From Maricaulis sp042095695 (GTDB lineage Bacteria; Pseudomonadota; Alphaproteobacteria; Caulobacterales; Maricaulaceae): a stretch of DNA of 64,000 nucleotides. The stretch covers positions 1 to 64,000 of the forward strand of contig JBELMP010000002.1 of assembly GCA_042095695.1 (NCBI GenBank), given 5' to 3'. The translations under genes were made by a program, and so were the position numbers. Within the stretch, counting starts at the first letter, position 1; each line of letters opens with the position of its first letter. Of this stretch, positions 33,481 through 42,300 are shown piece after piece. The notes under the pieces were generated by a model that was not told where the DNA came from, made no database searches, and saw only the letters and a program-made list of their open reading frames with translations.

Positions 33481-34938
33481 ATGGGTCAGCAGACGTCGAA
33501 ATCCGAGCTTAAAACCACCGCCAGCGCGTCCCCCTCTCGCGCGCTGATCGAGCGATTATGGGCCGATCAGGCCGCTAATGGCTTGCGACGCCAGGCACCG
33601 GAGTTAAGTGCTGCCACCGGGTTTCGCCAAGCCGAGCGCTGGAGACTATTGGCCGGTAGCGCGCTTCTGGTCGGCGCCTGCTTGCTCTGTCCCGGGCCGA
33701 CACTGGCCACACTCATCGCGGTGTCTGCTGTCGGATTCGCCAGCCTTATCGGACTGCGCCTGTTGGCCTGCCTGCTGCGCGAGGGCATCGCGCCCTGGCA
33801 TCGCATTGAAGACGCCGCACTGCCGCGTGCAGCAATCCTGATACCCGCCTATCGTGAAGCCGCGATTCTCCCTCATCTTGTGACTGGCCTGGCACAGATT
33901 GATTACCCGCCGGACCGGCTGGACATCCGGCTGGTGCTGGAAGCCGATGATAGGGAAACCCTCGATCTCGCCCGCCAGCTGCGGTCACAAGGCTATGCGT
34001 TCGACATTATCAGCGTTCCACCTGGCGAGCCGCGCACCAAGCCACGCGCGCTCAATTATGGCCTGCGCCATATCGAGGCGGAGATTATCACGATCCTCGA
34101 TGCGGAGGACCGGCCGGACGCGGTACAGCTCAGACGCGCAGCGGAGACGTTCACTGCGGCACCGACCTCGCTGGCCTGCCTGCAAGCGCCGCTAAACTGG
34201 TATAATCGCGACACCAGCTGGATAACGCGTCAGTTCGCCCTCGAATATGCCACGCATTTCAAGGTAATGCTGCCGCTCTACCTTCGCCTTGGCTGGCCGA
34301 TCCCGCTCGGCGGGACCAGTAATTTCTTCCGGTCCAGCGCATTGCGGGCTGTCGGCGGATGGGATGCCCACAATGTGACCGAAGACGCCGATCTTGGATT
34401 CAGGCTGGCACGCGCCGGATATCAATGCGGCGTGATCGAGCCCGTTACTCTCGAAGAAGCACCGATACGAGCGGCGCCATGGGTGCGTCAACGCAGCCGG
34501 TGGCTCAAGGGCTATGCCCAAACCCTGATCGTTCACTCGCGCCGACAGACAGGACCCGATCGCGGACGCCAGCGCCTCGCCCTCTATATGACGCTCGGCG
34601 CGGCCCTGGTTTCCGCCCTCGGCCACGCGCCGCTTGCACTGGGCAGTCTGATCTGGATCGGACTGAATTGGAGTGCAAGCGCGGCCCAGACCCTCAGCCT
34701 CGCCTTCCTGCTCAGCGGCTACTGGGCCGCAGCCTTGTGCGCATGGCGCGGACTGGTGCGCGCCAAGATGAGGATTTACGCGAGTGACTTCCTGCTCATG
34801 CCATTTTACTGGCCGTTGCAGACGCTGGCGGCAGCCCGCGCCTTGTGGCAGTTGGGGGTTAATCCCTATTTTTGGGAGAAGACAGAGCACGGCCAGCTTC
34901 GGGACCCGACATGTACATACCCCTCACCCCCACGGTGA
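33481..34938 (+). CDS. Membrane family 2 glycosyltransferase
   Basis: A 485-residue protein. The ATG at 33481 is preferred over an upstream TTG at 33475. Two membrane helices lie at about 58-102. The GT-A domain follows: AAILIPAYREAAILPHLVTGL, the nucleotide-binding VLEADD, the metal motif ILDAED, the acceptor-base motif TEDADLGFRLARAG and the processive-enzyme motif RQRSRWLKG. C-terminal helices follow. This is the arrangement of cellulose- and N-acetylglucosamine-type processive transferases, so export of a surface polysaccharide is likely. The sugar is unknown. It overlaps the next small gene by 28 bp. Confidence 0.9.
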   Translation: MGQQTSKSELKTTASASPSRALIERLWADQAANGLRRQAPELSAATGFRQAERWRLLAGSALLVGACLLCPGPTLATLIAVSAVGFASLIGLRLLACLLREGIAPWHRIEDAALPRAAILIPAYREAAILPHLVTGLAQIDYPPDRLDIRLVLEADDRETLDLARQLRSQGYAFDIISVPPGEPRTKPRALNYGLRHIEAEIITILDAEDRPDAVQLRRAAETFTAAPTSLACLQAPLNWYNRDTSWITRQFALEYATHFKVMLPLYLRLGWPIPLGGTSNFFRSSALRAVGGWDAHNVTEDADLGFRLARAGYQCGVIEPVTLEEAPIRAAPWVRQRSRWLKGYAQTLIVHSRRQTGPDRGRQRLALYMTLGAALVSALGHAPLALGSLIWIGLNWSASAAQTLSLAFLLSGYWAAALCAWRGLVRAKMRIYASDFLLMPFYWPLQTLAAARALWQLGVNPYFWEKTEHGQLRDPTCTYPSPPR

Positions 34939-35126
34939 TCACACTGATGCTGGCGCTGGGCCTTTTCTTTATCGCGCGCTGGCGCGTCTCGCAGCCCATC
35001 CGGCCAGAGAATGGACCGCGCATGATCCCCTGGACACTTGTGGCGGTGACTGCCGGCGCGGTCGCGCTGCTCATGCTGATGAATCTCGCCGTTTTGGCCG
35101 GCCTTGAACCTAATCGACTGCGCTGA
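34911..35126 (+). CDS. Small two-helix membrane protein downstream of the glycosyltransferase
   Basis: A 71-residue protein from the ATG at 34911, which lies inside the end of the glycosyltransferase gene (28-bp overlap, different frame). Helix one is TLMLALGLFFIARW (about 10-23) and helix two is TLVAVTAGAVALLMLMNLAVL (about 43-63). The overlap implies coupling and perhaps a subunit of the same glycan machinery. It is too short for a family call. Confidence 0.6.
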   Translation: MYIPLTPTVITLMLALGLFFIARWRVSQPIRPENGPRMIPWTLVAVTAGAVALLMLMNLAVLAGLEPNRLR

Positions 35127-35216
35127 TCAGTTTTTCTTGGAAACCGTGCGATCAGAGCGCTAAGCTTCGCGGATATCGCGAGCGGCCTGCTCGGCATTGC
35201 AGATGGGGGAATTGAG

Positions 35217-36146
35217 ATGCGCACAACACTTCTTACGGCAGCCCTGGGCGCGATTGTCGTCGCCGGATCGCTGGGTGCCACGACATCGCTTCAAAACTAT
35301 AGCCTCGCCCCGGCATTCGGTTCGGTTCAGCTGCGCGCGGGATTCCTGCCCGACCCGCATTACCGCCATCTCTCCGCGGGCGGTTCCATTCGAGCCCAGG
35401 ACAGGTTTCGCGAGTGTCGCGGTTACATTGCCGATGCGCCGGACTACTCGCTCTACTACACGGCTGGCGGGCAGGATCTCTATATCAATGTCGATTCAGA
35501 TCGCGATACGACCCTAGTCGTAAACGGTCCAAATGGTGAATGGTATTGCGATGATGACGGCGCGAGCGAACCGCTCAACCCGTTGCTCTACTGGCCCAAT
35601 CCGCAATCTGGGCGATATGATATCTGGGTCGGCACCTATTCCAGCGGCTCCGGCGCGCCGGCGACGCTCTTCATCTCGGAATTGCGGGAGCATACGCGCC
35701 AGAGCGCCAATGCTTTCCCCACCCAGCGCGGTGTGGATATTTCCCGCCCGGCACTCTTCGGGAATGTCTATCTCAATGGCGGCTTCCTGCCGGACCCTCA
35801 TCGTGTGCCGCTTACCGCGGGCGGTCCCTTGCGCGCGGCCAATACTGTAAGCTCGGATTGTCGTGGCTATATCACTGGCGCGCCGAGTGTAGAGCTGAAT
35901 TATAATGGCTACTCAAACCTTTACATTTATACGGAAGGGTCCGCTGACACGACATTGGCGATCAATGGTCCGGACGGGCAATGGTATTGCTCCGACGATG
36001 CACTGGGCACGGATGCCGGCCTGTCATTCACCTATAATCAGAATGGTGTGTACGACATCTATGTCGGAACATATGGGTCGAGCCAAGCCAATACGACCTT
36101 GCTGATTTCCGAGATCCAGCTGGGCTATAATCCGGGTGGAAAATAG
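35217..36146 (+). CDS. Secreted protein with two copies of a PPC-like domain
   Basis: A 309-residue protein with signal peptide MRTTLLTAALGAIVVAGSLG. Two related segments follow, at about 38-155 and 185-303. Each has GFLPDPH, then CRGYI, then DTTLxxNGPxGxWYC with an acidic tail, then YDIWVGTY or YDIYVGTY. The paired Cys in each copy could form a disulfide. The DTTL...GPDG...W and YDI.VGTY patterns are those of pre-peptidase C-terminal-type beta-sandwich domains. No enzyme is attached, so it is probably a free extracellular or periplasmic binding protein. Confidence 0.78.
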   Translation: MRTTLLTAALGAIVVAGSLGATTSLQNYSLAPAFGSVQLRAGFLPDPHYRHLSAGGSIRAQDRFRECRGYIADAPDYSLYYTAGGQDLYINVDSDRDTTLVVNGPNGEWYCDDDGASEPLNPLLYWPNPQSGRYDIWVGTYSSGSGAPATLFISELREHTRQSANAFPTQRGVDISRPALFGNVYLNGGFLPDPHRVPLTAGGPLRAANTVSSDCRGYITGAPSVELNYNGYSNLYIYTEGSADTTLAINGPDGQWYCSDDALGTDAGLSFTYNQNGVYDIYVGTYGSSQANTTLLISEIQLGYNPGGK

Positions 36147-36166
36147 CCCGTCACTGACACTCCACG

Positions 36167-36198
36167 CGGACCGCGTTGCCGTGATATCGCGCGGTCCG
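36167..36198. terminator. Possible bidirectional hairpin between convergent genes
   Basis: A perfect 9-bp stem CGGACCGCG (36167-36175) / CGCGGTCCG (36190-36198) in the gap between the duplicated-domain gene and the tRNA-Gly gene, which read towards each other. There is no U-run, so it could act as a weak terminator or an mRNA end hairpin. Confidence 0.4.
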
Positions 36199-36205
36199 GC
36201 GGGCA

Positions 36206-36279
36206 TGGAGCGGGTGAAGGGAATCGAACCCTCGTCGTAAGCTTGGGAAGCTTCTGCTCTACCATTGAGCTACACCCGC
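36206..36279 (-). tRNA. tRNA-Gly, anticodon CCC
   Basis: Read on the minus strand from 36279 to 36206, the 74-base gene has acceptor GCGGGTG pairing with CACCCGC, D-arm GCTC/GAGC, anticodon loop TTCCCAA (anticodon CCC, read through GGG) and TPsiC loop TTCGATT. The encoded 3' CCA is present. The D and T arms are intact. The first pair of the anticodon stem (position 27-43) is a G-A mismatch, slightly unusual but tolerated in this isoacceptor class. Confidence 0.95.
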
Positions 36280-36315
36280 CCTGCAGCACCATATTCTCGA
36301 GAAAGCGGCGACTGT

Positions 36316-38253
36316 CTAGTCGACCGGCAGATGCTCGGCCAGAAAGGCGCCGCTTTCCCGTAGCAATTGCTCACGCGCCGCCGAGTTACGCAGATAATGG
36401 TCTTCGCCTTCAAGCACGACGAAGCGGGCATTCTCCATGCCTCGCATGGCGCGCCGCAGACCATCGAACTGGTTCATCGGTACGGTCGTGTCCTCATCGC
36501 CATGCAGTACAAGCAGGGGCGTAGTCAGCTCGCGAGCGCGATCTTGCGGGGAGATGCTGTCTCGATATGCGTCTGAATTGAAACGACTCCCCATATACTG
36601 CTCCCACCAGCGCGTCAGGTAGCGGCTATTTCGGTCGGCCATGAGCGCAAAGGGGTCAGAAACGCCGGCAAAAGACACGGCGCAGCGAACGGTGTCTGAG
36701 TCCTCCAGCGCCAGCATCATCGCGGCATAACCGCCATAGCTGCCGCCAATGGCGCAATATCCATCATCCCGTGCATAACCGTCGGCAACGGCCGCGCGAG
36801 CCCCATCAATAATATCCTCGATCATGGTGGTGCCGAAGCCACCATAACCCGCCTCGATGAAGGCCTGCCCGCGGCCAGTCGAACCGCGAAAATTCGGCTG
36901 CATGACGAGATAGCCTGCAGATGCGTAATGAGCCGCCCACCAGTCAAAGTCCACACTATCGCGGGCGCGCGGTCCGCCGTGCGGGAGGACAACCAGCGGC
37001 ATTGACCCATCCGACAGGGAGCGCCCTGGAGGTATGGTCAACCAGGCACCGATTTCCAGCCCGTCCCGAGCGGTATATTCATAGTATCGACGCGCCGGTG
37101 CCAACTGCCCCTGAGGCAGGGCGTAGGCCGTTTCCAAGACACTCAAGGACCCCTGATTGAGGTCGAGAATGTAATAAGTTTCCGGCTGCCCCAGATCATT
37201 CGCACTGGCGATGACAATGCTGCGATCATCCGACCAGCTCACAATACTGATCTGGTCTTCCGTCAGCAGACCGCGCAGCGTCTCAAGCCGAGCGCCCAGT
37301 GTCTCATCAAGCCATTGCAGGCGGGAGCTGCGCGATGAATCGCGGACAGCAACCAAGCGGCTTCGGTAATCGTCCCAGACCCCAGCCAAAGTGGCGACCG
37401 GCTGCCCATCGAGCTCAAATGCGCGAAAGCTACCCTCCGCGAGATCGAGAACCTGAACACCACGGTCCGGGAATTGGATAAGGATCCCGTCATCATTTAT
37501 CGCGCGCCCAATCACCCAGGGCCGGTTCGTCTGATAGGCCCCTTCAAAAAGGCGTTGATGCGGGTCCTCGGTCCGGTCAATCAGCTCGAAATCACCGGTA
37601 TCGAAATCATAGACAACTTCAAGCAGGTCATTTCCCTGCTCATCAAGCAGGTATTCGATGGCCGAATTCCGCGAATTGTGCAGGACCGCCTCCATGCTGC
37701 CATCGTCCAGATTGACCGAATAGGCGACGGATTGAATCGACTCACCGCGGGCCAAGCGTGATCCGGAGACCTCACGCTCTCCAAGATTGACCGTCATCTC
37801 GATAGCCACCCGTTCGGAATCATCAACCAGCATGGAACTGATCTCATCCAGACCGGTTACATTCCGCATCTCACCAAGCAGGACCTGGCTTTGGCCGGTC
37901 GCGACACTCCAGGATGCAATCCGGGAAACATCCACGTCCTGCATTCCGCTTATCGTATTGAGTGATTGAAGGCGTTGGATCCAATAGACGAGATAGTCTT
38001 CACTCGCCCATTCGAATCCATTGATATGCCCGCCTGAGCTGGGGGAGCCGATGAGGCGCGGCTCGGTCTGTCCGGTCAAGTCATATATGCAGACTTCGTA
38101 GGTGCCCCTGGGACTGCATCCGGTCGCAAGCCATCGACCTTCCGGCGAGACTTCTGCGCCCCAGATCCGCGGTAGCGGGGCATAGGTCTCCAATTGTGCA
38201 AAGGCAATGGTCGAGCAAAAACAAGTCAAAAGCACAGAAATCAGAACGCGCAT
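36316..38253 (-). CDS. Prolyl oligopeptidase-family (S9) serine peptidase, secreted
   Basis: A 645-residue protein with signal peptide MRVLISVLLTCFCSTIAFAQ. The N-terminal 20-380 region is a WD-like beta-propeller. The C-terminal alpha/beta hydrolase has nucleophile GGSYGGYAAMML, Asp in VLHGDEDTTVP and His in LEGEDHYLRN, a full catalytic triad. This is the dipeptidyl peptidase IV/acylaminoacyl peptidase branch. It would trim peptides in the periplasm. It is preceded by dcd on the same strand, with an 87-bp gap. Confidence 0.93.
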   Translation of the reverse strand: MRVLISVLLTCFCSTIAFAQLETYAPLPRIWGAEVSPEGRWLATGCSPRGTYEVCIYDLTGQTEPRLIGSPSSGGHINGFEWASEDYLVYWIQRLQSLNTISGMQDVDVSRIASWSVATGQSQVLLGEMRNVTGLDEISSMLVDDSERVAIEMTVNLGEREVSGSRLARGESIQSVAYSVNLDDGSMEAVLHNSRNSAIEYLLDEQGNDLLEVVYDFDTGDFELIDRTEDPHQRLFEGAYQTNRPWVIGRAINDDGILIQFPDRGVQVLDLAEGSFRAFELDGQPVATLAGVWDDYRSRLVAVRDSSRSSRLQWLDETLGARLETLRGLLTEDQISIVSWSDDRSIVIASANDLGQPETYYILDLNQGSLSVLETAYALPQGQLAPARRYYEYTARDGLEIGAWLTIPPGRSLSDGSMPLVVLPHGGPRARDSVDFDWWAAHYASAGYLVMQPNFRGSTGRGQAFIEAGYGGFGTTMIEDIIDGARAAVADGYARDDGYCAIGGSYGGYAAMMLALEDSDTVRCAVSFAGVSDPFALMADRNSRYLTRWWEQYMGSRFNSDAYRDSISPQDRARELTTPLLVLHGDEDTTVPMNQFDGLRRAMRGMENARFVVLEGEDHYLRNSAAREQLLRESGAFLAEHLPVD

Positions 38254-38308
38254 TCATTCCCCCATTGATTGCTGAAGAGGCTAGCACACCATTTCTGCAA
38301 TCCGATAG

Positions 38309-38329
38309 GCAGGAATAATTTTATCCTGC
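38309..38329. other. Small hairpin between dcd and the S9 peptidase gene
   Basis: GCAGGA (38309-38314) and TCCTGC (38324-38329) form a perfect 6-bp stem around an AT-rich nonaloop, ATAATTTTA. It lies just downstream of dcd on the minus strand. It could be a weak terminator of dcd. No clear T-run is present. Confidence 0.3.
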
Positions 38330-38340
38330 TGCTGTGCGCA

Positions 38341-39357
38341 CTATGCCGCGGTAAAAAACTTCGACAGCTTCAGCCCTTGGGCCTGGTAGTTCGACGCAAT
38401 CGCACCATAGGCCGATTGCGGCCGTGATTGCATGCTCTCATAGACAAGTTTCGCAATCGGCTGACCATGTTCCAGGATGAAAGGAACATCGCGTCCACGA
38501 ACCTCGAGCACAGCGCGGGCGCCTTGGCCACCCGCCTCGGCCACACCGAAGCCCGGGTCGAAAAAGCCCGCATAGTGAGCGCGGAACTCGCCGATTTCCG
38601 GTGCAATCGGCGCCATCTCCGCCGCTTCGTCAAGGCCGATACTGACCGCCTCCCGGGACGCCAGTATGTAGAATTCACCGGGATCGAGTACCAATTGCCC
38701 GTCCGGTGCGGTCAGCTTCTCCCAGAAGCGATCCTTCTCGTGCGTGCCGATCTTGCCAAGATCGACAAGGCCGGCATGGCGGCGCGCCCGATAGCCGACA
38801 ACACCGCCCGGCCCGCCTTTCAGATCCACGCTGACCGTCAATTCCCGCGTCGGCCGATGCTGACCCGCGCGGAAGCGGATCTGGCTCAGACGATCGCCCT
38901 CGCGTGCCAGGACTGAAAATGTTCTCGGACTAATCTCCGCGTAGAGCGGCCCTGTATAGCCTGCCGGCGCCTGGTCGAAGGCGCGACCCTGATCCGTGAT
39001 CACGCGGGTGAAAACATCAATCCGGCCGGTCGAGCTTTTGGGATTCATCGCGGCCGAAAGATCCGCAGGCAGTGCCAAGCCTTCCTGCAAGGGCGCCAGA
39101 TAGACGCAGCCGGTCTCCAGCACAGCGCCGCCGGTCAGGTCGACTGTATGCATGACGAGATCCCCGACCAGGCGTGAGTTTACGCTACGGCCGCTACCGG
39201 GCAAGAAACTGGCTCGCAATCGGTAGGCACACTTGCCCAGGCGCAGATCAATACTGGCCGGCTGCACCTGCCCCGGCGCCGGGGGCGTCTCCGCATGGAT
39301 CACCCCGGCCTCGAACAGGGCCGTCAAGCTTTGATCTGGGAGAATGCCGTCGCTCAT
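38341..39357 (-). CDS. dcd: 2'-Deoxycytidine 5'-triphosphate deaminase, long alphaproteobacterial form
   Basis: A 338-residue protein from the ATG at 39357. A frame start at 39447 would add 30 residues of no family character and cut into the apaG promoter. Typical dCTP deaminases are about 190 residues. The alphaproteobacterial form is about twice that and carries two jelly-roll dUTPase-like halves. VQPASIDLRLG, MNPKSSTGRIDVFTRVITDQG (active-site Ser-Ser-Thr-Gly-Arg block), YAEISPRTFSVLAREGDRLSQIRF and the second half support it. It makes dUTP from dCTP for thymidylate synthesis. The gene is divergent from apaG. Confidence 0.9.
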   Translation of the reverse strand: MSDGILPDQSLTALFEAGVIHAETPPAPGQVQPASIDLRLGKCAYRLRASFLPGSGRSVNSRLVGDLVMHTVDLTGGAVLETGCVYLAPLQEGLALPADLSAAMNPKSSTGRIDVFTRVITDQGRAFDQAPAGYTGPLYAEISPRTFSVLAREGDRLSQIRFRAGQHRPTRELTVSVDLKGGPGGVVGYRARRHAGLVDLGKIGTHEKDRFWEKLTAPDGQLVLDPGEFYILASREAVSIGLDEAAEMAPIAPEIGEFRAHYAGFFDPGFGVAEAGGQGARAVLEVRGRDVPFILEHGQPIAKLVYESMQSRPQSAYGAIASNYQAQGLKLSKFFTAA

Positions 39358-39506
39358 CTTTGAAGACTCAGTGTCATCGGAAAGGATGCCGATCTTGCCC
39401 ATCCGAACGGCCCTGTCCAGCAGCGCTGTCGGTCGGACTTGAGCCAAAGCGACGCGCGCGGGATTATGGCGCTTATGGCGATGGCCATGCGGATGGGGAA
39501 ATCAGG

Positions 39507-39899
39507 ATGTATGAGCTTGAGACCGACGGTGTGAAAATCCGGGTGGAGCCAGATTATCTGGCTGATGAGTCCGCCCCGGACGAAAGCCGCTATGTCTGGT
39601 CCTACACGATCGACATCGAAAACACCGGGGCAGAGCCGGTGCAGCTTGTTTCCCGCAAATGGATCATCACCGATGCTCTGGGCCGTGAGGAACATGTGCA
39701 GGGGCTTGGCGTGCTTGGCGAGCAACCGGTAATCCAGCCTGGTGAACGTTTCCGCTATACGAGCGGTGCGCCCTTGCGAACAACATCGGGCTTCATGCAG
39801 GGCAGTTATGAAATGCGCCGTCAGAATGGCGAGAGTTTTGCCGCGATCGTGCCGAGCTTCTCGCTTGACCGGCCCGATGAGCGCGTGCAGCTCCACTAG
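39507..39899 (+). CDS. apaG: ApaG-family protein
   Basis: A 130-residue protein from the ATG at 39507. The frame is open far upstream, but that part only shadows the dcd start. The signatures are the immunoglobulin-like SRYVWSYTIDIENTGAEPVQLVSRKWIITDALGREEHVQGLGVLGEQPVIQPGERFRYTSGAPL and GSYEMRRQNGESFAAIVPSFSL. ApaG proteins are linked to Co2+ resistance and Mg2+ efflux in enterobacteria, but the mechanism is not known. It lies 17 bp before trkH. Confidence 0.93.
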   Translation: MYELETDGVKIRVEPDYLADESAPDESRYVWSYTIDIENTGAEPVQLVSRKWIITDALGREEHVQGLGVLGEQPVIQPGERFRYTSGAPLRTTSGFMQGSYEMRRQNGESFAAIVPSFSLDRPDERVQLH

Positions 39900-39916
39900 G
39901 CGTCGGAGCCCGAAAA

Positions 39917-41371
39917 GTGACCGGAACACTTCGCCCCGTAATCTTCGCAATCGGCGTCATGGTCATGGCACTCGCCATCGCCATGCTGCTGCCCGCTGCG
40001 GTGGATGCCGCCGCAGGGCATGCGACGAGTGCCTCTGCCTTTCTCCTGTCCAGCGTCATGAGCTTCTTCGTCGGCGGCGGCCTCGCCCTGGCAACCCGGT
40101 CGGAAGTCAAGGCCCTGGCCCCGCGCGGCGCCTTTATTCTGACCATCGGGTCATGGCTGGCCCTGTCGGTCAGCGCAGCGATCCCGCTTCAGCTCTCCGG
40201 GCAGGGCCTGGATTGGACCGATGCGGTTTTTGAGGCTGTTTCCGGGCTGACCACGACGGGGTCAACCGTTGTAACGGGTCTGGATGATCGACCGCCGGGC
40301 TTCCTGCTCTGGCGCGCCATCCTGCAATGGATTGGCGGCGTGGGCATAATCGTCACGGCTATGGCATTCTGGCCCATGCTTGGTGTCGGCGGCATGCAGC
40401 TGTTTCGACTGGAAAGCTCCGATGCATCCGACAAAGTCTTGCCGCGGGCCACCGAGATCGCCGCGGCAATATCGGTGATCTATTTGCTGCTCACCCTCGC
40501 CTGTGCAGTTGGCTATGGGCTGACCGGAATGGGCTGGCTCGATTCCATCGCCCATGCCATGACCACAGTGGCAACCGGGGGCTATTCGACCTCCGATGAC
40601 AGTCTCGGCGCCTTCATGGGCGGCGGCGCCGATCTGGTCGCGATCGCCTTCATGCTGATGGCGGCGCTGCCCTTTGGCATGTTTCTGCTCGCCGCACGTG
40701 GCAAACCGCAAGCACTCTGGCGCGATGCCCAGGTGCGCGGCTTCTTCCTGGTCGTTATAGCTGCCTGCGTGACCTTGACCCTTCTGCTTGCGGCAACCGG
40801 TCATGATGGCGACGCCTCTGCCTGGCGTCTGGCGAGCTTCAATGCGATCTCCATCATCACCGGGACCGGGTTCGCGACCACCGATTACACCGGTTGGGGA
40901 CCTGTTTCTGAAAGTCTCTTTTTCGTCTTCATGTTCATTGGCGGCTGCGCCGGCTCCACCACCTGTTCGGTAAAAATATTCCGCTACCAAATCGCCTGGT
41001 CGGCCATGCAGCGCTATATGGAAAACCTGTTGCGCCCCCACGCCATCATACCGATCCGCTATAATGGCCGCGTCGTTCCGGACAAGGCGCTTCACTCGGT
41101 CTTCGGCTTCTTTTTCGTTTTCTTCGCCGTCTATGCGATCAGCGCGTCGATGCTGTCAGCGATCGGGCTGGACATGACCACAGCCCTCTCGGGTGCGGCA
41201 ACCAGCCTGGCAAATGTCGGGCCGGGTCTCGGCGAGTTGATCGGCCCCTCGGGGACTTTTGAATCCCTCCCGGATCGGGCCAAGTGGATCCTGACAGCAA
41301 ACATGTTCATCGGCCGGCTGGAAGTCCTTGCAGTCCTGGTCTTCCTCTCGCCGCGCTTCTGGCGAGGCTAG
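39917..41371 (+). CDS. TrkH-family potassium uptake permease
   Basis: A 484-residue inner-membrane protein from a GTG at 39917. It has the four pore motifs of Trk/Ktr subunits: SGLTTTGSTV (first), TTVATGGYSTSD (second), ISIITGTGFATTDY (third) and the fourth near LANVGPGLG. Each contains the selectivity Gly. GGVGIIVTAMAFWPMLGVGGMQLF is also typical. It imports K+, normally gated by a cytoplasmic TrkA, which is not in this window. The 3' end overlaps hslO by 4 bp, convergently. Confidence 0.94.
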   Translation: MTGTLRPVIFAIGVMVMALAIAMLLPAAVDAAAGHATSASAFLLSSVMSFFVGGGLALATRSEVKALAPRGAFILTIGSWLALSVSAAIPLQLSGQGLDWTDAVFEAVSGLTTTGSTVVTGLDDRPPGFLLWRAILQWIGGVGIIVTAMAFWPMLGVGGMQLFRLESSDASDKVLPRATEIAAAISVIYLLLTLACAVGYGLTGMGWLDSIAHAMTTVATGGYSTSDDSLGAFMGGGADLVAIAFMLMAALPFGMFLLAARGKPQALWRDAQVRGFFLVVIAACVTLTLLLAATGHDGDASAWRLASFNAISIITGTGFATTDYTGWGPVSESLFFVFMFIGGCAGSTTCSVKIFRYQIAWSAMQRYMENLLRPHAIIPIRYNGRVVPDKALHSVFGFFFVFFAVYAISASMLSAIGLDMTTALSGAATSLANVGPGLGELIGPSGTFESLPDRAKWILTANMFIGRLEVLAVLVFLSPRFWRG

Positions 41372-42300
41372 GCGGTTACCGCCTTGATTTCCGCCTCGGT
41401 GAAACCCCAGTCCCGATTGCAGTACTCGCAGGTCATCACGACCTGCCCGTCCTGGGTCATGTGATCCTGATCATCCTGCGGGAAGCTCGCTATGATCCGC
41501 TTCAACCGCTCATGATCACAGGCGCAACGCCGCACGACCGCGGACGGTTCGAAAATGCGGACACCATCCTCATTGAAGAGGCGATAGAGCAGCCCGCCGG
41601 CCGAGAGGTCCTTGTCCAGGAGCTCCGCGTCCTCAACGGTGTTGAAAAGGATGAGGGCATGCTCCCAATCCTCATCGACACTGCCCCTGGTATCATCACC
41701 CGCAACGGCCTGAAGCAGAGCGCCGCCCGCACGCCAGCGACGACCTTCTCTATCCCACTCCTCACCCACCGCGACGCGCAGCCGCGTCGGGGTCTGTTCA
41801 GACTGTTCGAAATATGTTTCCGCGCACGCGGCCAGCGTATCACCCTCGAGCGGAACCACACCCTGATAACGATCCATTTCGGGGCCCTGATCAATGGTCA
41901 GGGCGAGCGCGCCATTGCCGAGCAGCGTCTTGACCCAGCTTTCGCCATCAGCGCGCGCTGAAACCGCGCGCTCATAGGCGTCGGCATCGAGCTTGGCGAA
42001 ACCGCGGACACCTTCGCCGGTGACATATTCGGCGACAACGAAGGAGAGTGGGCCCTTGCCATTGGCCTGGACGATCAGCCGGCCTTCGAATTTCAATGCG
42101 TCACCGACCAGCGCTGCAATCATGACGGCCTCGCCGAGCATGCGTGCCACCGGCTCCGGATAATCATGGGCACCAAGGATGAGATCGATGGTTTCGCCCA
42201 GGCGGATGATACGGCCGCGGACAGCGCGCCCGTCCACCTGGAAACCGGCAATAATATTGTCCTGCTCGCCGAGCGAATCCTTGCCCACGCCGTCAGTCAT
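41368..42300 (-). CDS. hslO: Hsp33 redox-regulated chaperone
   Basis: A 310-residue holdase activated by disulfide formation under oxidative stress. The four zinc-binding Cys are in the C-terminus: VRRCACDHERL (CxC) and MTCEYCNRDW (CxxC). The N-terminal domain has IAGFQVDGRAVRGRI and ANGKGPLSFVVAEYVTGEGVRGFAKLD. The start overlaps the argD stop (TGATG), giving coupled translation. Confidence 0.95.
   Translation of the reverse strand: MTDGVGKDSLGEQDNIIAGFQVDGRAVRGRIIRLGETIDLILGAHDYPEPVARMLGEAVMIAALVGDALKFEGRLIVQANGKGPLSFVVAEYVTGEGVRGFAKLDADAYERAVSARADGESWVKTLLGNGALALTIDQGPEMDRYQGVVPLEGDTLAACAETYFEQSEQTPTRLRVAVGEEWDREGRRWRAGGALLQAVAGDDTRGSVDEDWEHALILFNTVEDAELLDKDLSAGGLLYRLFNEDGVRIFEPSAVVRRCACDHERLKRIIASFPQDDQDHMTQDGQVVMTCEYCNRDWGFTEAEIKAVTA

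Noticed and set aside
39174..39506. Extended upstream start of the ApaG frame
   Set aside because: The extra residues are antisense to dcd, are not ApaG-like, and the ATG at 39507 with the family start MYELE is clear.
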